Part shown: positions 12,601 through 24,600 of the stretch, piece by piece
Numbering within the stretch: position 1 is the first letter of the stretch
Layout: every line of letters begins with the position of its first letter
The notes under the pieces: model-generated
What the model was told of the DNA's origin: nothing
The model's input: only the letters and a program-made list of their open reading frames with translations
Database searches by the model: none
NCBI RefSeq assembly: GCF_047663525.1
Contig: NC_092613.1
Location: 6,597,501-6,661,500 of the forward strand
DNA: 64,000 nt
Source: Anas platyrhynchos
Lineage: Eukaryota; Chordata; Aves; Anseriformes; Anatidae
Direction of reading: 5' to 3'
Made by a program: the position numbers and the translations under genes

Positions 12601-15600
12601 GTCGCGGTTGGAGCTGGAAGGGAAGGGAAGGGAAGATCAGCCACCTGCACGGAGGGGAGGTGCCACGCCGCGCCTAGGGGCTGAGCGATGGCACAGGGAC
12701 GAGGCAGATCTCCCCCAGATATCAGCCTCCGAGGCAGGCAAAGGCCACGGTAGGATGGTGAGGAGGGTGCCCAGAAGCCCATCAGCCACCCTCAGCCCGT
12801 ACCTGTCCAGATGTGCGAGCCGGGGGCTGCCGCTCCAGCCCAGCTCACCCGCCTCCTCCTCCTCCTCCTCCTCCGCGCTGGCAGTGGGGACAGCAGCAGG
12901 GGTGGGGGCGGCGGTGCTGCCCCCCGAAAAGGCACTGGGCAGGCTCATGGGCATCTGCAGGGACTCCATGCTGCGGTGCAGGCCTGAGAGCTTGGGGTAC
13001 ATCCTGCCCTCCTTGGGGACGCTGAAGCCGCCCATGAGCTCCAGGCCCTGGGAGAAGCTGGCCGAGTTGATGTTGAGGATGGGGGCAGGACTGGGGCTGA
13101 AGCAGGGCGTCAGGTGCCCGCCGCTCGGGTGCAGGTCCTGGAGCTTGGCAGCGTGCGGGGGGTGCAGCTCACTGGAGGAGGGCAAGTCCAGGCTGTTCGA
13201 GTTGACCTTGTCCAAGTTGGCCAGCGAGGGAGGCTTCACGTACGTCTTGGCAGCAGCTCTGGGGGAAGAAAACGGGTGAGGACGGCGGTGAGACCGCACG
13301 CCGGGCATGGCTCGGTGCTGGGCACGGCCACACCGCGCTCCTGCTGCCTTTGGGGCAGGGAACTTCATACCTGAGAGGCGTGGGGGGCAGCTCAGCCACC
13401 TTGGCCGCCGGCGGGAGGTTGGCCTGGGCTTTTGGGGTGCTCTCGGGCGAGCCGATGCTCTTCAGCGTCACGCACTCGGAGTCCAGTGCTACCGCCTTGG
13501 CCTTGGCCTTCTCCTTCTCCCGGTCCGTCTGGTTGACGGGGGCCGGCGCGCCACGGCCGGCACCGATCTTGGACGGCTCCTTGAGCCGCGACACCGAGAT
13601 GCTGCCCTGCTTGGTGCTCAGCAGGCTGGGATCGATGCTGCTGCTGACGGGCCGGGTGGCACCGCGGCCACCGGTCACGCTCATGGAGCTGGACTTGGCT
13701 GGCCGGGGCAGGCTGCGGTACTGGATGTTGGAGCGAGCCCCCGGGGCCAGGAACCCGGGCTCGGCCGCGTTGGAGACATCCAGGCTCGTTTTCCTCCCGC
13801 TGACCGGCTTGACGGGGATGCCGGAGCTCTTCTGGATCTTGCCGAGCGTGGCCGAGCCCCCAGCCTGCATGACGGTGGCGGTGCCGGTGGCAGGAGCTGG
13901 CTTCTTGTAGCCAAAGGAGCTGGAGGCTGAGGGGCGCGTGAGGCCCGAGGGGGGCTTCTTGGCGTCACCGATGCGGTCGCGGCCGGCGTCGGAGGAGGAG
14001 CGCTGCAGGCCGGTGTTCTTCACGGACAGCTTGCTCTTGTCGGTGGCTTTGGTCTCAGGTTTGCCTGTGGCAGGGAGGGAAGGAGGGGTTAGCAGCCCAG
14101 GAGCAGCAGGGAGGGTTTGGGGGAAGGGACGTTTGGGTGCCTTGGAGATGAGGAAGCAGAGAGGTGATGTAGAGGAAGAGGACGGGACGCGGCACTGCCC
14201 AGAAGCCAGGATCCCCCCACCCAGCCAGCCTCGAGCCCCGCGGGGTGTCCCACAGCCAGCCCACGGCTGATGTGCACAGAGAAGACACATGAAGATACCC
14301 AGAATCAGCCCCTGCCCAAACCGGCCTCACCTGCCACTTTGAGGGTGCTCTGGGCTGTGTGGGTGATAGGAGAGGTCACTGCCACCGGAGGGGTCTTGCC
14401 CTTCTTGAGGGAGCCCGGGGTGCCCAGGCTGACCGGCTTCTTCAGCTCGCCGCCCTTGGAGCCCTCCTCGCAGCTCTCCGAGGGCTCCCGCCGCCACTTG
14501 GAGGAGCCGTGCTCCATCTTGAGGCTGCTGCTGTCGTAGTCCAGCTTCTTGGTTGCCTTGTCCTCGGCCTCGCCGTACCAGCTCAGCCCGCTCTCCGCCA
14601 GCGAGCGCTTCTCTGAGTCGGTGCGCAGCTGCGGGACGAGAGGAGTCAGGGGGCAAAACCGGCACCCAGCCCAGCCCCGGCGAGTGCCAGGGCACCGGAC
14701 ACCCGTGGGTGCTCCCAGCCCCACCGAATCACGGCCCCGTGGCACGTGCCGTGCCTTGGGCACCCCTCCCCTGCCCACCCTGGGCATCCTGGGCACCTAC
14801 CGCTATGGCCGAGTTCCTGCGTGAGGCCGTGGGGGTGGAGGGCAGGGAGTTGAGCGAGGAGCTGGCATTGAACTCCTCCGAGCTGAGGTTGTCAGAGGCA
14901 TCGCTGAGGCCGCTGCTGATGGAGCTGCTTTCATCCCAGCTGCAACAGCGAAGCCAGCGTGAGGCCCCCTGCCCAGCCGTCCCCTGCCACCACCGTGTCC
15001 CCCTGCCACCCGACTGCACCCCCGGGGCCAAACCTCAGCTCCCGTTCGCCTGGCGGGGAGCTGACGCTTGACAGCAGTGGCTGGCTCCAGCCCAGCCTCG
15101 TGCAGGCTCCAAACCCCCGCAATTTCCCCGTGCAGGCCCCCACGGAGGTGTTTTATGGACTGCAGGCACCTGTGCAGCAGGGGAACCAGCACCTGCACCG
15201 GCACGGCAGGCAGCACCGCGGCCGGCACCGAGCTCCCTGCGCCCAGCCCCACCGAGGGGGTCAGGAGGATTCCTGGAAAGGGCAGGGAGCGGCCGGAACA
15301 CCAAACTCATCCACCCCACAGCCTCCACCCTTTCTCAGCCAGCTCCCACTCGCTGCTCCAGTGCCCGCGGGGGACATCGGCACCTCCCCAGCACCCGGGC
15401 AGCTGCTCCGTGCCGGGGGCGCAGCGGAGCGTGCACGAGCCCATCTCCGGGGCTGTCAGTCAGCACGGGCAGAACGCACGAGCACGGCCGCCTTCCAGCA
15501 GGATGAGCACGGCCCCTTTCAGGTCAGCGGCTCAGTAGGTCAGGGAGGGCCCCGCAGCCCCATATCAGCTGCCCTGGGCTTTTTGGGGGGGACGGGGAGT

Positions 15601-18600
15601 GGAGCTGAGGGGACGCAGCCAGCCGGGGTCCCCAGCACCGGCACCGGAGCTGCAGCAGCCAGGGGAGCTGTGCAGCAGCACCCAAGTGACATTTGGGGAC
15701 AGGACGGGCAGGGATGGCAGCCGCTGAGCACCTCTGCCACCCGGGGTGCAGGGAGGGTGCCCAAACGCTGGGACGGAGCCATGGGGCAGCAGAGGTTGGA
15801 TGTCCACAGGGGACTGGTGTCCTCAGCGCCCTGCGGCATCGCCTGGGCAGCTCCAGCACAGCGCCGGGTGGGGGTCTGGAACCATTGGGGGGCACAATCG
15901 GGTGCTCATCCCTTGCTCCTCCACACCCCCTAGGCTGGGCACCGCCACAGCCCCTCTGCAGGAGGGTCAGGATGAGGCTCCCCACCCCACACAGCCCCGG
16001 GGGCAGAGCTGCTGTCAGCAGCCAGAGGTTTACGGCCGGGCGAGCAGAGCCTGGCCCCAGGGAAGGGGCCCCCCTGTCACATCTCGGGGGAGCCCAGAGC
16101 TGCCGGGCACCCCGGCAGGACGCGGGGAGCTCGTGCATCCCCAGCACGAGTCCCTAAAACCCAGGGAACTGGCCAAGGACAGAGGGATGCAGCCCCCTGC
16201 ATCCCTCCAGCACAAACCCTGCTGCCCAGGAAGGGATTTAATTACAACCACGTGCCCAGGAAGCGCCACGGAGCTGCCCGGCTCCGCAAATCTCCCAGCA
16301 CCAGCCCCTGCTGTGGGGATTTCTCACCGGGACAGAAATCCCCAGAGCTCGAGGCTAAGCTCCTCTCCCCTCCCGCGTCAGCCCCTCGCCACAGGCAGCC
16401 CCCAGAGCCAGGCAGAGCTTTGGGGAGCTGCGCCCCGCGGCCACGTGGCTGCGACCAAACGCGGTTGGGTCTTTCCAGCTCGTGCCAGCCCAGCTGGGCT
16501 GACCCCAAAAGCTCTCCCGGCCTCACACAGGAGACCCCAGGGGGCTGATATATGCAGAGCCCCAATGAAACGGGCACAGGGCTTGGGGTTAACCCATGGG
16601 GAGGTAGCCCCAGACCCCCCTCAGCAGCCCCATGAGGAAGGACCAACGTGCACCCACGGGGGGAGCTGTCTCTGGAGCCCACCCAGCTCACCCCACATGT
16701 CTACCCCACCACGAGCCCCGCTCAGGGGCTGCTTCTGCTGCCTGCGTGGCCCCGTGCTGGGCTCCGGGCGCCCCCACCAAGCCCCCAGCACCACCCCAGG
16801 ACAGCCCGGGGGAGGGCACAGGCCACATCCCAAAGGCACTGGGGCCACAGGGTGAGACCTGGGTGCCAGATGCCCACCCTAGGGTGCCTCGAGCTCTCTT
16901 GCAGGGTGCGTGGCTGGCACGCAAAGGGGTCCTCAAAATCCAGCACCGTACCTAAATGTGACCCCACCACCACCCCCCTGGCAGAAAAAGGAACTCAGCT
17001 TGGGCTCCCGGTCCGTGGCTGAGCCCAGGCAGCCCCAAAGCAGCCCTAAGGGGGGTCCTGCTGGCCAAGGTCACCCCAGCACCCCCCTCAAACCCCAAAG
17101 CCCCAGCACCACGCTGAAACCAAACCCGCAAACCCTGTCTGGGGATGCGGGGGGGGGATCCTGCGGGGATGCAGCGCCCGAGGGAGGGCTGAGCCCCCAG
17201 ATCTGGGCTGGGGTGGGGGGGGGGAGCAGCCAGCTCCGAAGCATCTCCCCGTGCTGCAGCCCCGGCAGCTCCGGGGCTGGGCTTTTTGGGACCGGCTGCT
17301 GCGGGGAGCAAAGCTCGGCCCCGCTTTGTGCTCCCCACCCTCCACCTTCCGCAGCGCCCCCCCGCCAGCTCCCTGCACCGAGACCCCTCCCGGTGGCACC
17401 CCGGGGCCATGCGCCCACCCCGGGGAGCTGCGAGACGAGCCCGGGGTGCTGAGGGGGGGGCTCCCAAGGGATGCTCGGGGGGGTCCCGGCACCGGCTCCG
17501 CGCGGTGGAGCGCAACGGGGCCAAACCGCGGGGACCCCCGGGGCCGGCAACCGGGAGCTGGAGCTGGGGAGGGGAGGGGGGGGGCGCGGGCGGGGCCGCG
17601 GCTCCCTCCCGCCCCCGGTGCGGTGCAGACAAAGCAGCGGCCGCGGTGCGGCCCCGGGGCTCGGGGCCCGGCAGACAAAGCCCCAACCCCGGCCCCGGCC
17701 CCCGGGAGCCGCCCGCCCGCAATGCGCCCGCGGCCGCCCCGCGCCGCGCCCGCCGGTGCCGGTCCCGGAGCCGGTCCCGGAGCCGGTCCCGGTGCCGGTC
17801 CCGGTGCCGGTCCCTACCTGGCGGCCAGGCGCGGGGCACGGCGCATTCTCCCGGCCCGCAGCATGCTGCCGCCCGGAGCAGCGGCCCCGCGGGAGGGGCG
17901 GCGGCAGCGGGCCCGCCCCACCGCGTTAAAGCGGCAGCGGCCCCGGCCCGGCTCGGTTCGGGGACAAAAGGCACGCCCCCAACCCCCCCACAAAAAAAAT
18001 TTAAAAAAAAAATCAAGGGTTGGGGGCTCATCCTCGTTCCAGCCCCCCCGCATCGCCCCCCGCCTGCCCAGAGCCCCCCCCCCGATCCCCTCCCCGTGTC
18101 CCCGCATCCCTGCGCCCGGCCCCAGCCGCCCCAGGGCCGGTTCTGGTGCCCCCAGCCCAGCCCCGGAGCAGCCCCCAGAGCTTCTGGGCTCTGCCCCGCA
18201 CAGGGGGTGGCTGCTTCCAGCAGGCCTGGCTCCCGCAGAGCCCCCCCCTTGCACAACGGCTCGGTTTGCATCTTGGTTTTCCATCCCTTAGCCGAGCGGG
18301 AGCTGCGCCCCCAAGGCAGGGCGCACCCCGGGGACCCCCTCGGCCACCCCTCTGCAGCGTTGCGGTGGGCAGAGAGGGTTAAGTGCGGCTGCAGCACAAC
18401 AGCACCGGTCCCTGCGGGCTCGGAAATAAGTAATTCCTTCCTCGCCAGCCCTCGCACGGCAACGCCTCTTGGCTCCCTCCTGCCGCACAGCCCCGCTCGC
18501 GATGTGCCTGTCCCGGCTTGGCGAGGCGAGGCCGTGTGGGGTGCACGTTGCCCGACCCCGATGGTCACCCCTTGCCGGCACCTGCCGGCCCCACGGTGGC

Positions 18601-21600
18601 TCTCGGACACGTGGCTGCTGGCCAGGAGGATGGAGGTTGCCCCCCGAAGCGCTGCGGCACCTCGCTGGGGGGTCTGGCCCCATGGTGAGGGCACCGGGAT
18701 GCGCTGCCATGGGATGCGTGCCAGCGGGGCGGCGGCACGGCACCGGCACCGCTCCCCTGCGTCCCTCCATCCCCTTCTGTCCCTCCCTCCTGGCCAGGAG
18801 CATTTGGAGGAGCAGCTTTGGCCTAAATCTGGATTTGGGGCGGGTGGGGAGCCCCCCTGGACAGCCCGGGTACGCTGGGGGGAGAGTCACTGCTGGTGGC
18901 TCTGCGCGGTGCATCCCTGAGTGAGAGCACCACGGCCACGGCGGCACGGCCACAGGTCCTGCTCCTCACCCGTCTCACTCCTGTCACACCGACACCCACC
19001 CACGTGCCAGCTGGCCCCGCTGCCACCAGCCTCGTGTGTGAGCCAGGGAAGCCACCGGGAGCTGGCTGACCCTGGAAGGACAGAGGGGATGCGGCGTGGC
19101 GCACCCCACGTTGTCCTCAGCCACCAGCTTTCGCCTGTCACCTGCCCCAGTTGTCCCCAGACGAGGACGTGGAGCCCCTCTCGCTCTGTCCCAGCCCTTC
19201 TCCCTTGCTCTGCCGTGGTTGTTGCAGTGGGGGAGGCACGGGGCACGCGCAGCCCCCCTGTTTCTGTAGGGCCAGGGCCCTGGGGGGTCTCCGTGCCTAC
19301 ATCCATGGGTCGCTGGCACCAAGGGGGCTCTGAGGACGGCCACTGAGCTCTCCCATCAGAGCCTCACCCCTGTGCTCCCTGCTCCCAGCAGGGAAAAGCA
19401 GGGGCAGCCTGGGCTCTTTGCTTCTCATTCACTTAATGGGGCAGAAAAAACAATTAGCTGCATAAATCACTGGGGGGGGGGACGGATAAGGGGGCCCTCG
19501 CTACTGCCCAGCGGCTCCGGGCGCTTCCCTGAGAGCACGGCTTTGATGAAGGTGCCCTTTTGGGTGCAGGGGGCACAGTGGGGAACTGGGCCACCCCTTT
19601 ACAACCCCTGAAGCATCAGAAACCCCGGAGGAAGCGCGTCCCTGCACGGGGATCTCCGGGAGCGGGGAGACTCGAAGCCTTGCTCAGGGCTCGGGGCGTC
19701 GCGGCAGCCGCGTGCGGAGGTCGGAGAGTCCCAGAGCAGCACCGGGGTGGGGGAGCCGGCGTGACTCAGCCTGCTTGCGAAACTCCTGTTTTTCCTCTTG
19801 CCTGGACAAGCCCGAGGCCTCGGACACCTCTGCCTGCAGGGGCCGAGCTCCTCGCACGGGGCACGGCGGCACGTGGCGAGCGGCAAAGCCAAGGGGCAAA
19901 GGCAGCGCTCGGCTCCCCGCTCTGCAACGGATCCCGGCCCTGGTCCCCAGTGCCCCAGCCGTGCCCGGCCCCATTCCTGGGGTCACAGCCTGCTGGGGAT
20001 GGGGCTGGAAGCCCCCCAGCCTCCCTGCACCCCTGCAGGGCCATCCGCCAGCCCTGGGTTATCCCCAGCATCCCCTGACCCCCTCCCCGATCCCAGGAGC
20101 CCCTTCCCAAAGCACACCCGAGGTGGCTGCTCCCGGGGAGCCTCAGGGCCTGGGGGTCTGCACCAGGCTCCTCGAGCAAACCCGAAATTAGGAGGAAACT
20201 CCAACACAGAACCCCCAACGTGGCACAGGGCAGCATACTTCGATGGTGGCAGTGCCCGGCAGGGGTCTGGGGCTCTTTTTTTGGGCCTGTCCCCAGCTCG
20301 CCCCCATCCCGGCTGGAGGCAGGAGCCCCGCGGAGCCCCGGCACGCGGCGCAGCGCAGCCAATATTTATCCGACACCACTTCCCTGCTGCTCCCCCGCGA
20401 CCCAAACCTCCCCGCCCGGGCCCCGAACACACGCAGGGCCACGTGCGGGGCCATGGCCGTGCCCCGCGGGATGTCCCAGCCGAGCGATGACTTCACGGGG
20501 CTCGCCGGGACGGCGGAGAGGGGTCAAGCCGGAGCGGTCGACGCCGAGCGCAGGCCTTTGAGGGAAGGGGAGGAGAGCGCCCACGCCAAGCCCGCTCGGA
20601 GCAGGGGAGGAGGGCGGCCGCTCCCCCACCGCTCACGGGGAGCCGAGCCAAACATCTGCTCCAGCCCCCGGGGCTGCGCCGAGCTCAAGTAGCTGCGAGG
20701 AAGCCGGAGCCTGGGCAGAGCCTGCTGGAGCACGGCGGTGTCAGCCAAAAGGACTCCCCCAAAAGGACTCCCCCCGAGCACAGATGTCCCGCGAGCACTT
20801 CCCCGGGGCCGTGAAGCCACCAGGCTTTTGAGTGCCCGGTGCCAGCGATGTGCTTCCGCACCGCCAAACCCCACCGAGCACAGCTCTGCACCAGGATCCT
20901 GGTACACCCGGGGGGGAATAAGGGAAACTGAGGCACGGGAGGTCCCTTCAGCCCCATTCCTGCACTGCCCGTACCCCGCCGAGCCCTCGGCAGCAGGCAC
21001 AGGGCACGGCAGGTACAGCTCCGTGGTGTGGCGGAGCCATCCGGGGGCTTCTGGAGCATCCCAGGGCTCTGCCTTTTTGCTGTGCCAGCGTTGTGGGGAA
21101 GCGGTCGGGAACGGGCTGGATGACGAAGGATCTGGCAAAAGGAGGGCAGCGGAAAGCACTACGTCATGCAGGGCGCTCTCCAGCCCCGGAGACGTGATGG
21201 GGCGGCTCGGAGCGGGGCAGAGCTGACATGTCCTGCACGGGAGGGAGCCTGAGTGTGCGGGGTCGGAGCCCAACCACCTCGAAGCCCTAACCCTAACCCT
21301 ATTTTTTGCTCCTGCTGTGCCAGGAGCTGCCGGAGCTGCTCCAGGTCACCCAGCACGTGCGACACCACGGAGCAGCAGCACAACCACGCAGCCACACCAC
21401 AGAGCCACGAGTGGCTCCAGGAGGATGGGGCCACACCGCCTGGACGCGGGCAGGATGAAACCAGGCAAAACCTGACTTGAAAAACCCCGCCTGAGCCACC
21501 CGAGCCTCCTCCGCTTCCGCCTGATTCACACGCAGGTCCGCACACGAACGCGCCCGGTGCCGCCGCATCACCACCCCCAAAATCACACGACAGCCATCAA

Positions 21601-24600
21601 GCCGCGGTGCCCCGGGGTCTTCGCAGCCCAGGAAATGTCCCCAGCCTGGCTGGAGGTGGGGTGAGGCTCCCCCCTCCACCACCACCACCCTGCGGGGGTC
21701 CCCACACCGCCCACCCCGGCCACGTGCCGCTCCCCTACCTCGTGCCGCAGCGCCGCGTCTCCGAGGGGCTTTGTCACCACGTCCCCGTCCCCGGGGATGT
21801 GACACGGCGTCCCCCGGGCGGGCTGTGTCCCACTGCCCCACAAGGCTCCGTGCGCGTGCGTGGGGGAGCTGCCCCCACAGCCTGAGCCCGGGGGGCTGCT
21901 GGCCCCATCTGCAGCGCGCAGCTCCTGCCCGGTGCATTAGCGGCACGGGGAGACGCGGCCCGGGGCACTGCTGGGTTTCTAGGTCAGGCAGCCGAGGAGG
22001 TTGGATGAGGGGCTGCGATGTCCCAGCTGATCCTCCCGGGTGCCACACGACGCCGTTGCCTCGTGTCCCATCTCTTGAGACCCAGGAACAGAGCCCGGCC
22101 CCCTCCTCGCTGCAGGGCTCTGCCCTCAGCCTCCCCCTCTCCAGCCCGAACGCCCCCAGCCCCGCAGCTGCCCCTCACAGCTCAGTTCCCAGCCCCTTCA
22201 CAGCTCGTTTCTCCGGGAGAACACCGGGTGAAACAGTGTAAATGCTGTTCTGAAACCCAGGAATGCTGTGGAAAATGTAAAACGCTGCTGAAACCCAGGC
22301 AGACGACATCCACAGGGCCCCACGCAGGGATGGGGACCGTGGTGTAGCCACCTGCCCTGAGCGAGGACACCCCAAGGCTCCCCCTGAGGACACCCCGAGG
22401 TTACACACACAGCTCCAGGACGAGCACGGAGGGTGAAGGGGGGCGGTGGAGCCCCTCACCCCATAGGGAGACCCACAGAAAAGCCCCAACTTCAGCCCAA
22501 AGCTACACCAGGCACTGCAAAGCCACCAGGTCCCCCAGCCGGTGACACGCCACCGCTGCCTGCTCACCCAGGGGGGGCACCGCGCTCAGCCAGCACCAGG
22601 CACCGGCGCTCACGAGCACGGGGCAGCCCCTCGAGCCCCCTGAGGAGGGCTCAGACACCCACGGTCCCCGTGGCACAGGCGGTGTGACCCCCCCGGCCCC
22701 CCGCTCACCGCTGTCACACGCCTCCGAGCCGCGTCTGGGCAGCGCTGCCCCGAGCCCCAGGACGGGGGTGAAGCCGCGGGCTGTGCCGGGTTCCGCCAGG
22801 AGCTGACGTGACTGCGGACACCCCACGAGGGCTGGAGCAGCACTGTCAGGAGGCCAAATACCTCCTCCTGCTCTGGGACAACTCAAACGCTGGCGTTATT
22901 TATTTTCTCATGCGCTGAAACAGGAAACCTCCAATATGCTGAAGCCCTGGACCCCCGCCAGAGCCAGGGGCACCTCGACTGCTCAGCGGGAGCGGGGACA
23001 AACCGGTGTAAACTGCACGGGACAAACTGGTGTAAACTGGGAGAACACTTCTGAAGGCGGCAGCTTTGGCCTGCAGCCCTTTACCACCGGCTTTTCTCAG
23101 CCCCCTGCTCTGGAAACACCCAGGCGAGCCGGCCACCTCCTGCACACCAGGACAGCAGCACGTCCCTGCTAGCCACCAGCAGCCCGGGGCAGCCCAGCAC
23201 CATTTGGCTCCCCAGCACCAGCACTGCAAGGGCCACGTGCCCTCGATGGAGGGCAAGCACCTCCTGGATGCGGGGACACGATGCACCCGCGGCCATCTCC
23301 CTGCTCCTCCACCCCAAGCCGAAAGGGAGGTGGCAAAACCTCCAGAAGAGCCCAGCCCGGGGCACTTACCCTGTGGTGATGTCGTCGTCCTCCGTCAGGG
23401 TCTTCCCCATCAGGTCGCTGTCGCTCATGTAGCCCGACTTCAGCTCCACGTCGTCCGTGTCCAGCGCCTCCACCAGCTCCAGGCGCGAGATGTGGCTCAG
23501 CTTGCTGGGGCTGCGCATGGGCATGGTGTGCGAGTAGTGAGCCCGCTCGCCGTGCATGTACCAGCTGGGGGTGCCCTCGGAGCGGCAGCTGCCCCCCACC
23601 GAGGGCGCGTCCCCGGCCTGCAGGCGGGGGCTCGACTGCCCGTAGCGCCAGGAGAGCGGCGAGGAGCGGTTGGAGAGGCTGGAGACGCTGCGGGGGTTGG
23701 CTTCGTCGCTGTCGTAGCATGTCATCTCCAGGGAGCTGTGAGGACGGGGAGCTGGGTTTAGGGTCGGGGTCGGGGTTAGGGTTAGGTTCTGGCAGACCTC
23801 CCTGCCTCTAGGATTTCCCATTTTGTGGGGTCTCTGCCAGCACCGAGCCTCAGGATCCCCTGTGGAAACGGTTCAGAGGGACCCAGAGTCTCCATCGCTG
23901 CATCCCGCCCACCTCTGCACCTCCATCACCTCGGAGCAGGGGCTGGCAGCAAACACGAGAGGGGCAGCACCTCTGCGTGGCACCAGGGACCAGCCCAGCC
24001 CCCCGAGGGTCCTGCTGAACCCCATTAACAGGGAGCTGTCAGGGAAAGCCCAGCTGTGCTGCCCGTGCCAGCGCGCCTCTCCGCAGCCAGCCCAGAGCCG
24101 CGAGCGCAGCGGTGCCGGGGAGCTCAGCTACTCCCCGCACCCCTCGGGGTGTATTTCGGGCAAACGGCATGTCAGGGAGTGATGCTGAGGCTAAATTTAG
24201 ACACCAAAAATGATTACTTCTTGGAGCAGCTACTCGGGAACCCACAGCCCTCCACTTGGCTCCGCACGCTGCTCTCAGGGAGCTATTCCCGAGCCGCGAC
24301 CGCGCCACGCTTGGACTGAACGCTCCGGCAGCAGCACCAGAAGCCAAAGCCCGGCTGCAGCACGGAATTTAAAAGAGGGAACTGCATAAAAACTAGGAAG
24401 TTCGTTCCAGCGGAACTGAAAGGGGCAGCTAAAAGGGTGCATTTTTTGTAGGAAGCACAAAGGCTATTTAAAGATGTTGTGCTGGCAGCTCGCAGCAGAT
24501 GCGAGCCACGTCCCCAGGCAGGGTGCAGAAAGCCCCGAGGAAGCTCCCGCGGCCCCACGGCCAGGCTCAGGGGCTGTCAGAGCACGGTGACATCTTCCAG

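Larger units (their letters stand above)
3623..14800 (-). other. NAV1: Introns of the NAV1 3' exon cluster
   Basis: The introns between exons 4 and 30 are mostly 80-800 bp, GC-rich and unremarkable. The longest is 7815-8982, which contains the A22/T22 tract. I see no further genes or RNAs in them. Confidence 0.8.
14940..23369 (-). other. NAV1: NAV1 intron 3 (8.4 kb)
   Basis: Contains the internal promoter and first exon (17.8-18.0 kb), the minisatellite and one telomere-like repeat. An AT-richer patch at 19407-19460 has CACTTAATGGGG and CAATTAGCTGCAT. The rest is GC-rich with no supported gene. Confidence 0.8.

Noticed and set aside
16952..18694. 580-aa minus-strand open frame around the internal CpG-rich region
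   Set aside because: Open because of high GC. Only the short ATG-donor segment 17864-17818 makes sense as NAV1 coding sequence.
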